Part shown: positions 8,463 to 15,242 of the stretch, in pieces | Numbering within the stretch: position 1 is the first letter of the stretch | Layout of the letters: every line of letters starts with the position of its first letter | Source of the DNA: Ramlibacter sp. | Lineage (GTDB): Bacteria; Pseudomonadota; Gammaproteobacteria; Burkholderiales; Burkholderiaceae_C | Length of the DNA stretch: 20,892 nt | Assembly: GCA_023701085.1 (NCBI GenBank) | Contig: JAMPXR010000003.1 | Span: forward strand, 1 to 20,892 | Reading direction: 5' to 3' | Translations under genes and position numbers: made by a program | Notes under the pieces: generated by a model | What the model saw: only the letters and a program-made list of their open reading frames with translations | Databases searched by the model: none | What the model was told of the DNA's origin: nothing

Positions 8463-8975
8463 ATGATTGTCGACGGGCCACTTCGCCGCGATATACGCGT
8501 GCGGCCGCGTACAGGCGGATTCACTTTGGTCGAGTTGCTGGTGACGCTGGCGATTATGGGAATTCTGGCGACAGTGACGGTTCCGCTCGCGCAGATTTCG
8601 GCGCAGCGTCAAAAGGAACGCGAATTAAGAGCCGCGCTGGCGCAGATAAGGGATGCAATCGACGCGTACAAACGGGCTGGCGAGCAAGGGCGGATTCTGG
8701 TCAAGCTGGGCGAGAGCGGTTATCCGCGCACTCTGGACGAGCTGTGGCAGGGCGTTTCGGATCAGCGCAGCCCAGACCGCCGCAAGATTTACTTTCTCAG
8801 GGCTATTCCCAGGGACCCTATGCACGAGGACTATTCGGTATCTTCAGTGGAAAGCTGGGGGCTGCGCAGCTACTCCTCCCCGCCTGACGATCCATCGCCT
8901 GGCGAGGATGTGTACGACGTTTACTCCAAGTCGGCAAAAACGGGTTTGGATTCCTTGCCCTACCGGCAGTGGTGA
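8463..8975 (+). CDS. GspG-like pseudopilin, second copy
   Basis: A 170-residue protein with a basic 19-residue leader ending GG, then FTLVELLVTLAIMGILATV: a class III prepilin cleavage site with Glu at +5 and the N-methyl helix. The soluble part has EEL-type helices (RELRAALAQIRDAIDAYKRA), YPRTLDELW, and AIPRDPMHEDY, corresponding to the 'YP-x-T-x-x-x-L' and 'VPxDPWG' positions of GspG. It lacks the GspG calcium-site tail GKDGxxGG but ends in VYDVYSKSAKTGLDSLPYRQW, whose SxxxGLDxxPY is a shorter analogue. It begins 13 bases after the secretin stop. Its likely role is a further pseudopilus subunit, minor or alternative. It is not recognisably GspH, I, J or K. Confidence 0.83.
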   Translation: MIVDGPLRRDIRVRPRTGGFTLVELLVTLAIMGILATVTVPLAQISAQRQKERELRAALAQIRDAIDAYKRAGEQGRILVKLGESGYPRTLDELWQGVSDQRSPDRRKIYFLRAIPRDPMHEDYSVSSVESWGLRSYSSPPDDPSPGEDVYDVYSKSAKTGLDSLPYRQW

Positions 8976-8981
8976 GCGCTC

Positions 8982-9359
8982 ATGATAAGTCGCACCAAGG
9001 GATTCACACTGATCGAGCTTCTGGTGGTGATGGCGATTGTTGCCCTGCTCTCGAGCGTTGCGCTGCCACGTTATCTCGCCTCGGCGGAAAGAGCCAAGGA
9101 GACGGCCCTGAAGGAAAACCTGAAGGCCATCCGCGTTTCCCTGGATCGCTTCCGCGCGGACAAAGGTCGCTGGCCCAAGCGCTTGGAAGAGCTGGTGGAG
9201 CAACGATATTTGTCGCATGTGCCGGTCGATCCGATGACCGAGCAGGCAGACACCTGGACCGTCGAGGCGTCGAGAGATGCGGGCGAGGAAGGCGTCGCTG
9301 ACGTGAAGAGCGGCGCATCCGGAACCACCAGTGACGGCAGGCGTTATGCGTCATTCTGA
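8982..9359 (+). CDS. GspG-like pseudopilin, third copy (short)
   Basis: The 125-residue product has a six-residue basic leader plus Gly7, then FTLIELLVVMAIVALLSSVALP, a strong prepilin cleavage site with Glu +5. The helix ends in PRYLASAERAKETALKENLK, the GspG/PilE-type continuation, followed by DKGRWPKRLEELVEQRYLSHVPVDPMT. The last segment aligns with the GspG YPTxxxxL...VPxDPWG region. The C-terminus is Gly/Ala/Asp-rich (DAGEEGVADVKSGASG) and ends in RRYASF. It begins six bases after the preceding pseudopilin, with GGTGAG upstream as a ribosome site. It is a small, simple pseudopilin and the shortest of the four. Which canonical subunit it replaces cannot be told from sequence. Confidence 0.85.
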   Translation: MISRTKGFTLIELLVVMAIVALLSSVALPRYLASAERAKETALKENLKAIRVSLDRFRADKGRWPKRLEELVEQRYLSHVPVDPMTEQADTWTVEASRDAGEEGVADVKSGASGTTSDGRRYASF

Positions 9360-9933
9360 AGAACGGAAAAACAACAGGGTTGGCTACCGGCAGCCCTTGC
9401 GGCGCAGGCAGGGCGGCTTCAGCTATCTGTGGCTGCTGCTGGTGATCGCGCTGATCGCCGCCGGTTCGAGCACGGTGCTGGAGCTGCAACAGACCGTGGC
9501 ACGCAGGGACCAGGAGAGGGAGTTGCTGTGGATCGGACGCCAGTTCGTCGCGGCGCTGGAGAGTTATCGCACGGCGCAATCCTACGAGGTGGGTTCCATC
9601 CACGGAGCGGCATCGCCAGGTTCCGATCTCCGCCACTATCCGGCTTCGCTCGAAGAGCTGCTCAAGGATCCGCGCTTTCCGGGGATCAAACGGCACTTGC
9701 GCAGAATTTTCCGCGATCCACTGATGGGTAACACCGAGTGGGGCTTGATTCGAAGAGCCGGGCGGATCGTGGGCATCCATTCGCTGTCCCGCGAAAAGCC
9801 GATCAAGCAGGATGGGTTCGAGCCGAACGAAGCGAGCTTCGCGGGAGCGGAGCATTACAGCAATTGGGTCTTCGTGGCCCCGGTCGCAGTCCACTCATTG
9901 CAACCCGGTGCCGGTATACGCACGATCCCGTGA
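9346..9933 (+). CDS. Atypical pseudopilin-like protein lacking Glu+5
   Basis: A 195-residue protein with an Arg-rich leader ending in RRRQGG, then FSYLWLLLVIALIAAGSSTV. The Gly-Phe cleavage point and the hydrophobic helix are pilin-like, but position +5 is Trp rather than Glu, as tolerated only in tip-type subunits such as GspK. The rest resembles the other copies: RDQERELLWIGRQFVAALESYR, HYPASLEELLKDPRF, and RRIFRDPLMGNTEWGLI. That is, the DP motif of GspG is retained, though GspK-specific domains are absent. The start at ATG 9346 overlaps the previous stop by 14 bases; GTG 9331 is an alternative. It probably caps or initiates the pseudopilus; this is inference from the missing Glu. Confidence 0.75.
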   Translation: MRHSEERKNNRVGYRQPLRRRQGGFSYLWLLLVIALIAAGSSTVLELQQTVARRDQERELLWIGRQFVAALESYRTAQSYEVGSIHGAASPGSDLRHYPASLEELLKDPRFPGIKRHLRRIFRDPLMGNTEWGLIRRAGRIVGIHSLSREKPIKQDGFEPNEASFAGAEHYSNWVFVAPVAVHSLQPGAGIRTIP

Positions 9934-9943
9934 TCTGGAGGCG

Positions 9944-10861
9944 ATGATGAATCTGAATCGCCACGAAAGAAGTCGTTCCCGCGTACGCGTCGCGCTGCTG
10001 TCATTGCTGCTGCCCCTCTGTGCGCAAGGCCAGCAAGGCAACGAGGAGCTCCCCGAGGCGTTACGCAATATTCCGCGCGCCGGCGAGTCGTGCAAAAACG
10101 ACGCGCCGGACGTCGCCGCGACGCGCACTTCCCGAACTGCCGCTGCCGCGCCCGGGCTTGCGTGCATGGTCACCATGAGCCAAGTGCGTGGCGACATCGA
10201 ATCTGGCGCTATCCTGATTGTCGACGTGCGCCAAGACAGCCAGCACCAGCGCTTTCACATCCCGGGTTCGGTCAATTTTTCTGCCACCAGCCTGGCGCAC
10301 AAACCTGCGTTGCGCGGCAAGGCGCTGCTGCTCGTGGGAGACGGAAAAGGCGAGCGCGAACTGCATGCGGGCTGCTCGCTCCTGAAGCAATCTGGATTTG
10401 CCTCGGTACGTGTTCTGGCCGGCGGAATGATTTCCTACCTCGCCAGTGGTGCGCCCCTGCGCGGGCGCGTACCTTCAGCATATGAACTCGCTGACCTCGA
10501 TGCCGGCCAGCTCTGGGCCGAAAGCAAATTCGTGGAGAACCTTCTTGTCATCGCCGGCAACGCGGCGGACTACTCGGATCATTTACCCTACGCCACAGCC
10601 GTGAACCCGTTGACGCCGGCGTCATTGGCCGCCGTGCTGGACCGGCGCCAGAAGGAGATCAAAGGAGCTGTTTCGGCCGTGGTGCTCGCCGGGGCGCCCG
10701 TCACTGAAGAAACGAGCTACGCCGCGCTGGCGACAGCTGTTGCGCCGGTGCCGTTGCTGACCTACAGGGACTCGGCGGCCGCGCTGGGCCGCTTTGTCGC
10801 GGGCCAGAAGGCTTCGTGGACCGCCCGGGCGCGCGGGCCGAAGCGGCCGCGGTGCGGGTAA
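9944..10861 (+). CDS. Exported rhodanese-like protein with non-canonical active site
   Basis: The 305-residue product begins with a basic N-terminus and hydrophobic core (VRVALLSLLLPLCAQG), a signal peptide. A rhodanese fold follows: ILIVDVR (Asp94-Arg96), FHIPGSVNFSA (around 104-114), ALLLVGDGKGER (about 128-138) and VRVLAGGMISYL. The active loop, which in functional sulfurtransferases reads C-x-x-G-x-R, is here V-G-D-G-K-G-E-R, with no Cys; the nearest cysteine is C144. A second, more divergent alpha/beta half (about 175-290) contains LLVIAGN and AVVLAGAP and could be a degenerate second rhodanese. ATG 9944 follows the CTGGAG ribosome site. Gene order places it in the secretion operon, 10 bases after the last pseudopilin. 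A binding or sensing role seems likelier than sulfur transfer. Confidence 0.75.
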   Translation: MMNLNRHERSRSRVRVALLSLLLPLCAQGQQGNEELPEALRNIPRAGESCKNDAPDVAATRTSRTAAAAPGLACMVTMSQVRGDIESGAILIVDVRQDSQHQRFHIPGSVNFSATSLAHKPALRGKALLLVGDGKGERELHAGCSLLKQSGFASVRVLAGGMISYLASGAPLRGRVPSAYELADLDAGQLWAESKFVENLLVIAGNAADYSDHLPYATAVNPLTPASLAAVLDRRQKEIKGAVSAVVLAGAPVTEETSYAALATAVAPVPLLTYRDSAAALGRFVAGQKASWTARARGPKRPRCG

Positions 10862-10877
10862 GTGGAGTGAGCTGCCA

Positions 10878-11726
10878 ATGATGGGCAGGCGTTGTTTTTT
10901 GGGGCTGGTAGCGGCGGCGCCCGTCGTGAGCGTAGGCGTGCCGCAAGCCAGCTTGCGAGCCGTCCGCCTGAACGTGCTGATGACGAATCCGTTCGGCCAT
11001 GATCTGAAGCAGCAGACCTTATGGATGTACCTCCCGGTCCTCGCCGGCTCCCACACCCGAGTGATACATCAGGAGGCGTCAGGAGGTCACTCCTTCCTCA
11101 GCGACGCCTTGGGCCACAATATCCTCGAGCTAAGGCTCGATCGCCTAGCGCCTTATGCGCACCGGGTCTTCAACGTTCTTGTTTTGCTTGAGAGCGTCCA
11201 TGATCAGCAAGGCGCGAAAGGTCCGCCGGAACCTGGAATGTGGCTGGGCCCGCAACGCAATATCGAATCGGACCACCCGCTCATCGCGGAAGCGGCAGCG
11301 CCATTGCGGCGGCCAACCTCGCGCGAAAGCGCGCTGGAGGCCTATCGTTGGGTGGCTTCGCGTATGACGTACACGGGCTATCTCAGTGAAGATTCAGGCG
11401 CACTGATCGCCTTTCGGACACGTCGGGGCGACTGCACGGAATACTCTTCGCTGCTCGTGGCGCTATGCCGGGCTTGTGGCGTGCCTGCACGCAGGGTCGG
11501 GGGTTACGTGTCGGATCGCAGCATCGCACCACGCCCTTCGGATTTCCACGATTGGGCCGAAGTCTGGATCGAAGGTCGCTGGCGCATAGCGGATGCACAG
11601 CTGCAGAACTGGTTGACCGCAGAGGAACGCTATATCCCATTGCGCTATTACTGGGACTACCCGATCAACCCCCTGGGACTGGCCCATCGGTACCGCATCT
11701 TTGGGGAGGCGACGGTCAACTTATAG
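10878..11726 (+). CDS. Transglutaminase-like protein with twin-arginine signal
   Basis: The 282-residue product carries MMGRRCFLGLVAAAPV at its N-terminus, a plausible twin-arginine (Tat) signal, although the Arg pair is followed by CFLG rather than the classical xFLK. The core domain is a transglutaminase/cysteine protease fold with the expected triad: Cys186 in RRGDCTEYSSLL, His224 in DFHDWAEVWIEG and Asp239 in RIADAQLQNW. The N-terminal part (30-150) looks like the beta-rich TG-associated domain. The family includes amide-forming cross-linkers as well as peptide hydrolases, so the activity is not fixed by sequence. GGAG at 10864-10867 lies 10 bases before ATG 10878. It is the last gene of the operon and may process or link components or substrates. 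Confidence 0.8.
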   Translation: MMGRRCFLGLVAAAPVVSVGVPQASLRAVRLNVLMTNPFGHDLKQQTLWMYLPVLAGSHTRVIHQEASGGHSFLSDALGHNILELRLDRLAPYAHRVFNVLVLLESVHDQQGAKGPPEPGMWLGPQRNIESDHPLIAEAAAPLRRPTSRESALEAYRWVASRMTYTGYLSEDSGALIAFRTRRGDCTEYSSLLVALCRACGVPARRVGGYVSDRSIAPRPSDFHDWAEVWIEGRWRIADAQLQNWLTAEERYIPLRYYWDYPINPLGLAHRYRIFGEATVNL

Positions 11727-12064
11727 GGAGAGAGGAAGCAGGAGCTGGCCTATCGCCCCTGCGCGATCTCGCTGCCGCCTTTCGCATTCAGCGTGAAGCC
11801 GAGGCCCGCCCGGTGGTCGTATAGCGTTCGATCCATCGAGCAGGCGACGCGGTCGACTCGCCGCCTCGCCGCGCCCACGCCGAGAGCACGAGAGCACGGC
11901 CAAGCCGACATCGATCAGCGGCGCCCGCGGACCCACAGCCGGCACTGGCCCTGCAGCCTCCTCGGGAATCAAGGCGGCCTCGGCATGAGGTGGCGGCGTG
12001 GACTGCTCGGGAAGCGAGGTGATACGTTCCGTCACCCATCTCTCAGGTATGTACCAGAATGCTT
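11727..12064. other. 338-base stretch without a convincing gene; possible gene remnant
   Basis: No plus-strand gene with clear starting features is visible. On the minus strand three frames are open over much of the stretch. One contains IPERWVTERITSLPEQ and PLIDVGLAVLS; a different frame holds a 53-codon reading from ATG 11911 to TAG 11750 that ends in LYDHRAGLGFTLNAKGGS. Neither has a recognisable family or ribosome site. An 8-base tandem repeat (GAGAGCAC, 11882-11889 and 11890-11897) sits at a point where a frame change would occur. The picture fits decayed coding sequence but could be chance in GC-rich DNA. No rho-independent terminator is seen after the transglutaminase gene. Confidence 0.3.
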
Positions 12065-12141
12065 TGGTAGGGCGTGTTGGACTTGAACCAACGACCAAAG
12101 GATTATGAGTCCTCTGCTCTAACCAACTGAGCTAACGCCCC
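12065..12141 (-). tRNA. tRNA with CAU anticodon (tRNA-Met, or tRNA-Ile2)
   Basis: The minus strand folds into a 77-base cloverleaf with the CCA end encoded (12065-12067). The acceptor stem is GGGGCGT with ACGCCCT, giving six standard pairs and a G-U at position 1-72, with discriminator A. The D stem GCTC/GAGC has the loop AGTTGGTTA. The anticodon stem-loop is AGGA-CTCATAA-TCCT and the T arm GTTGG-TTCAAGT-CCAAC. The loop CTCATAA is common to elongator Met and to Ile2, whose C34 is modified to lysidine by TilS. The variable loop and T-loop (TGGTC, TTCAAGT) look like the Ile2 of gamma-proteobacteria. From sequence alone the choice is open; Met is given as the conservative call. Confidence 0.9.
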
Positions 12142-12155
12142 CGACCGGACCTGCG

Positions 12156-12161
12156 ATTGTA
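12156..12161 (-). promoter_or_regulatory. Likely -10 element of the tRNA promoter
   Basis: Reading the minus strand, TACAAT lies 14 bases upstream of the mature tRNA 5' end. It matches the sigma-70 -10 box TATAAT at five of six bases in an otherwise very GC-rich gap, and would start transcription about eight bases before the tRNA. No good -35 box is visible at 16-18 bases spacing. Confidence 0.5.
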
Positions 12162-12232
12162 CGAGTGGCCCCGACGGCCCGCAGGCCGGCCGAACCGGCT
12201 CCGCCGCCCGCGACTGGCTAAGATGCGCTGCC

Positions 12233-13219
12233 ATGGAACTGGCGATCAACACCCCCGCCTACAGCCGCTCGTCGCACGGGGTGCGCCGTTACGTGTCCAA
12301 TGTGCTGCGCTACCTGTCCTGGCCGGGGCCCATCCGCTCGATTCCCGAGCCGCCGGTTGCGGGCGCCTTCCGGCTATGGGACCTGTGCCGGCGCGGCAGC
12401 GAGGACGCCGTCCTGTGGACGCCCTGCCTGCGCGGGCCGGTGCGGGCGCGGCACCATGTCGTCACTGTGCACGACTGCCTGAACGTGGAGTACGTGTACC
12501 GAGACGGCGTCAAGCGCAGGCTGTTCATGAAATTGACCGGCGCCATCCTGCGCAATGCGCAGGCCGTGGTGGCCATTTCCCATGCCACGCAGGCCGCGAT
12601 TCTGAGGAATTACGAGCTGCCGCCCGGCAGGATCCGCGTGATCCCTTCGGGCTTTTCTTCCGTGGCCGGCGAGGAGAAAACCGGCAGCAGCCATGCGGCC
12701 GCCCCCTTCGTCCTGTGGGTGACCAACACCCTGCCGCACAAGAACTGCGATCGCATGTGCGAGGCCATCGCTTCCAGCAGGCTGTCCGGCCTCGGGATGA
12801 CCGTTTGCGTGGTCGGGTCGCTTCCCAGTGAGTCCCTCGCCCGCTGCCTGTCCAGGGGCGTCAACGTCGAGGTGCACGACTGGGTCAGCGATTCGATGCT
12901 TTCCAAGCTGTATTCGAGCTGCGAGTTCCTCGTGGCCCCCAGCCTGGACGAGGGGCACAACCTGGCGGTGGCCGAAGCCGTGCAGCACGGCGCGAACGTG
13001 CTGTGCTCCGACATCGCGGTGCACCGGGAATACTATGCCGGCATGGTCCGGTTCTTCGATCCGCGTGACCTGGAGTCCATGGTCGACCAGCTCGATCGGG
13101 CCCTCGAATCGCCCCGCAACTGGAACTTGACCAAGTTCGACGAGGGGATGCGCTCGTTTCGCGATGTCGCGGCCGACTACCGGACGCTGTTCGAGGGGCT
13201 CGGGTCCCGCGCGGCATAG
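12233..13219 (+). CDS. GT4-type glycosyltransferase
   Basis: This 328-residue protein has the two-domain GT-B layout of glycosyltransferase family 4. The N-terminal half includes AYSRSSHGVRRYVSNVL (a GxxRY-type acceptor-side segment) and HHVVTVHDCLNVEY. A middle motif, VAISHATQAAILRNY...RIRVIPSGFSS, is typical of GT4 enzymes. The second half holds PFVLWVTNTLPHKN, FLVAPSLDEGHNLAVAEAV (the donor-binding E-x7-E motif) and GANVLCSDIAVHREY. It would transfer a sugar from a nucleotide-sugar donor, probably in envelope or exopolysaccharide synthesis; acceptor unknown. ATG 12233 has no clear Shine-Dalgarno. It stands alone, convergent with hrcA and separated by 19 bases without a convincing terminator. 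GC content resembles the right-hand half. Confidence 0.85.
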   Translation: MELAINTPAYSRSSHGVRRYVSNVLRYLSWPGPIRSIPEPPVAGAFRLWDLCRRGSEDAVLWTPCLRGPVRARHHVVTVHDCLNVEYVYRDGVKRRLFMKLTGAILRNAQAVVAISHATQAAILRNYELPPGRIRVIPSGFSSVAGEEKTGSSHAAAPFVLWVTNTLPHKNCDRMCEAIASSRLSGLGMTVCVVGSLPSESLARCLSRGVNVEVHDWVSDSMLSKLYSSCEFLVAPSLDEGHNLAVAEAVQHGANVLCSDIAVHREYYAGMVRFFDPRDLESMVDQLDRALESPRNWNLTKFDEGMRSFRDVAADYRTLFEGLGSRAA

Positions 13220-13238
13220 CGCGCACCGCGCACCGCGG

Positions 13239-14240
13239 CTACTTGTGGTGGCTCAGCGCGTTGCTGACCAGTTTGGAAGTGATGTCGACGATCTGGATCA
13301 TGCGGTCGTAGGGCATGCGCGTCGGGCCGATCACACCCACCGTGCCGACCACCTGCCCGTCCACCTCGTACGGGGCGCTGACGATGGACAGCTCCTCGAA
13401 GGGCACGACCTGGCTTTCGCCGCCGATGAAGATGCGCACGCCGGCGGCCTGGCTGGAGATGTCGAGCAGGCGTATCAGCTGCGTCTTCTGCTCGAACAGG
13501 TCGAAGGCCCGGCGCAGGTGGCTCATGTCGCTGGAGAAGTCGCTCACGGCCAGCAGGTTGCGCTCGCCGGAGATCACCACCTCGTCCTGCTCGCTCATCG
13601 CCTCGGAACTCGCCTCCACAGCGGTCTGCATCAGGGCGGCGATTTCGCCGCGCAGCGACTCCACTTCGGTCTTCAGGCGCTCGCGCACCTCTTCGATCGC
13701 CATGCCGGCGTAGTGCGCGTTCAGGAAATTGGCCGCCTCGATGAGCTGGGCCTGCGTGTAGTCCACTTCCGTGAACACCACCCGGTTCTGCACGTCGCCG
13801 TCGGGCGAGACGATGATGACCAGGTAGCGCCGCTGCGACAGCCGCAGGAATTCGATGTGCCGGAACACCGAGCTGCGGCGCGGGGCCATCACCACGCCGA
13901 CGAACTGCGACAGGTTGGACAGCAGGTGCGCCGCGTTGGCGATCACCTTTTGCGGCTGGTCGGGCGCCAGGCTGGGGGTGGCCAGGTCCTCGCGCTGCAC
14001 CGTGAGCATGGTGTCCACGAACAGCCGGTAGCCGCGCGCCGTGGGAATGCGTCCGGCCGACGTGTGCGGGCTGGCGATCAGGCCCAGCTCCTCCAGGTCG
14101 GACATCACGTTGCGGATGGTGGCCGGGGACAGGTCCAGTCCCGAGGCCCGCGACAGGGTGCGCGAGCCCACCGGCTGGCCCTCGGCGATGTAGCGCTCGA
14201 CCAGGGCTTTCAGCAACAACTTGGCACGGTCATCGAGCAT
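13239..14240 (-). CDS. hrcA: Heat-inducible transcription repressor HrcA
   Basis: The 333-residue product is HrcA. The N-terminal winged-helix domain includes [31 protein letters not shown] and [17 protein letters not shown], all family hallmarks; [20 protein letters not shown] follows. The C-terminal GAF-like part ends in [19 protein letters not shown]. In bacteria HrcA binds CIRCE operators at groES/groEL and dnaK and releases them on heat shock, assisted by GroEL. I chose ATG 14240; the same frame stays open far upstream into antisense of nadK and recN, but family length and the MLDDRAK start settle it. No CIRCE repeat is seen at its own promoter. It is divergent from nadK, with 96 bases between the starts. 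Confidence 0.95.
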   Translation of the reverse strand: MLDDRAKLLLKALVERYIAEGQPVGSRTLSRASGLDLSPATIRNVMSDLEELGLIASPHTSAGRIPTARGYRLFVDTMLTVQREDLATPSLAPDQPQKVIANAAHLLSNLSQFVGVVMAPRRSSVFRHIEFLRLSQRRYLVIIVSPDGDVQNRVVFTEVDYTQAQLIEAANFLNAHYAGMAIEEVRERLKTEVESLRGEIAALMQTAVEASSEAMSEQDEVVISGERNLLAVSDFSSDMSHLRRAFDLFEQKTQLIRLLDISSQAAGVRIFIGGESQVVPFEELSIVSAPYEVDGQVVGTVGVIGPTRMPYDRMIQIVDITSKLVSNALSHHK

Positions 14241-14316
14241 GATCAGGGCAGTCGGGCTATCACCGGATTCTAGGGCCTGCACGCGAATGTCCGCCCGCTG
14301 CGCGAAGCCGGTCCTG

Positions 14317-14336
14317 TTTAATGATTTAATTTGCCG
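14317..14336 (+). promoter_or_regulatory. AT-rich -10-like patch before nadK; possible leaderless start
   Basis: A short AT-rich patch, TTTAATGATTTAATTTGCCG, directly precedes the nadK ATG in very GC-rich DNA. It holds two overlapping candidates for a -10 box (TTTAAT at 14317 and at 14325). The nearer one would place the transcription start at or near the ATG, and no Shine-Dalgarno is seen, so the message may be leaderless. Neither candidate has a good -35 box. Confidence 0.33.
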
Positions 14337-15224
14337 ATGAAATCCCAATTCCGCCAGGTGGCCCTGATCGGCAAGTACCATGCCGCGGTGTCGGGAGCTG
14401 CGGCGTCCACGCGGGCCGCCCTGGACGACATCGCCCATTTCCTGCACGCCCAGGGCTGCGAAGTCGTGTTCGACCGCGACACCGCGTCGAGCGCCGGCAT
14501 CACGGGCTACACAACCCTGGACGTCGCGGCCATCGGCCAGCAGTGCGACCTGGTCCTGGTGGTGGGCGGCGACGGCACCATGCTGGGCATCGGCCGGCAG
14601 CTGGCGCGCCACGGCGTGCCCCTGATCGGCATCAACCAGGGCCGCCTGGGATTCATCACCGACATTCCGCTGGACCTGTACCGCGCCACGCTGGAGCCCA
14701 TGCTGCGCGGCGAATACGAGGAGGACCAGCGCAGCCTGATGCACGGGCGCGTCATGCGCGACGGCCACTGCGTGTTCGAGGCGCTCGCGATGAACGATGT
14801 CGTGGTCAATCGCGGCGCCACCTCCGGCATGGTCGAGCTTCGGGTGGAGGTCGATGGCCACTTCGTGGCGAACCAGCGCGCCGACGGCCTGATCGTCGCC
14901 TCGCCCACCGGATCGACCGCCTATTCGCTGTCGGCCGGCGGGCCCCTGCTGCACCCGTCCACGCAGGGCTGGGTGCTGGTGCCGATCGCGCCGCACACGC
15001 TGTCGAACCGGCCCATCGTCCTGCCGGAGTCGTCCGAGATCACGATCGAGGTGGTGTCGGGGCGCGATGCGAGCGCCAATTTCGACATGCAATCGCTGGC
15101 CTCCCTGCTGCATGGCGACCGCATCACGGTGCGCAGGTCGCAGCACAGCGTCCGCTTTCTCCATCCCCGCGGCTGGACTTACTTCGACACGCTGCGCCGC
15201 AAACTGCACTGGTACGAGAAGTGA
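14337..15224 (+). CDS. nadK: NAD kinase
   Basis: This 295-residue cytoplasmic enzyme phosphorylates NAD at the 2' position of the adenosine ribose, using ATP to make NADP. The family motifs are all present: [10 protein letters not shown] (GGDG at 77-80, with catalytic Asp79), [21 protein letters not shown] (Asn153, Asp154) and [16 protein letters not shown] (189-203). The length agrees with proteobacterial NadK. The start is ATG 14337 (an in-frame TTG at 14331 is unlikely). It lies 96 bases from the divergent hrcA and 18 bases before recN, so nadK-recN-rapZ is likely one operon. Confidence 0.97.
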   Translation: MKSQFRQVALIGKYHAAVSGAAASTRAALDDIAHFLHAQGCEVVFDRDTASSAGITGYTTLDVAAIGQQCDLVLVVGGDGTMLGIGRQLARHGVPLIGINQGRLGFITDIPLDLYRATLEPMLRGEYEEDQRSLMHGRVMRDGHCVFEALAMNDVVVNRGATSGMVELRVEVDGHFVANQRADGLIVASPTGSTAYSLSAGGPLLHPSTQGWVLVPIAPHTLSNRPIVLPESSEITIEVVSGRDASANFDMQSLASLLHGDRITVRRSQHSVRFLHPRGWTYFDTLRRKLHWYEK

Positions 15225-15242
15225 CCCATCCCTGAAGCCCAG

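Noticed and set aside
1..11726. Prepilin peptidase, pilotin gene or GspN in the operon
   Set aside because: No aspartic prepilin peptidase motif, separate pilotin lipoprotein or GspN was found among the coding regions.
13220..13238. Short repeat GCGCACC in the gap between the glycosyltransferase and hrcA
   Set aside because: It is a direct repeat in 19 bases, with no stem and T run, so it is not called a terminator.
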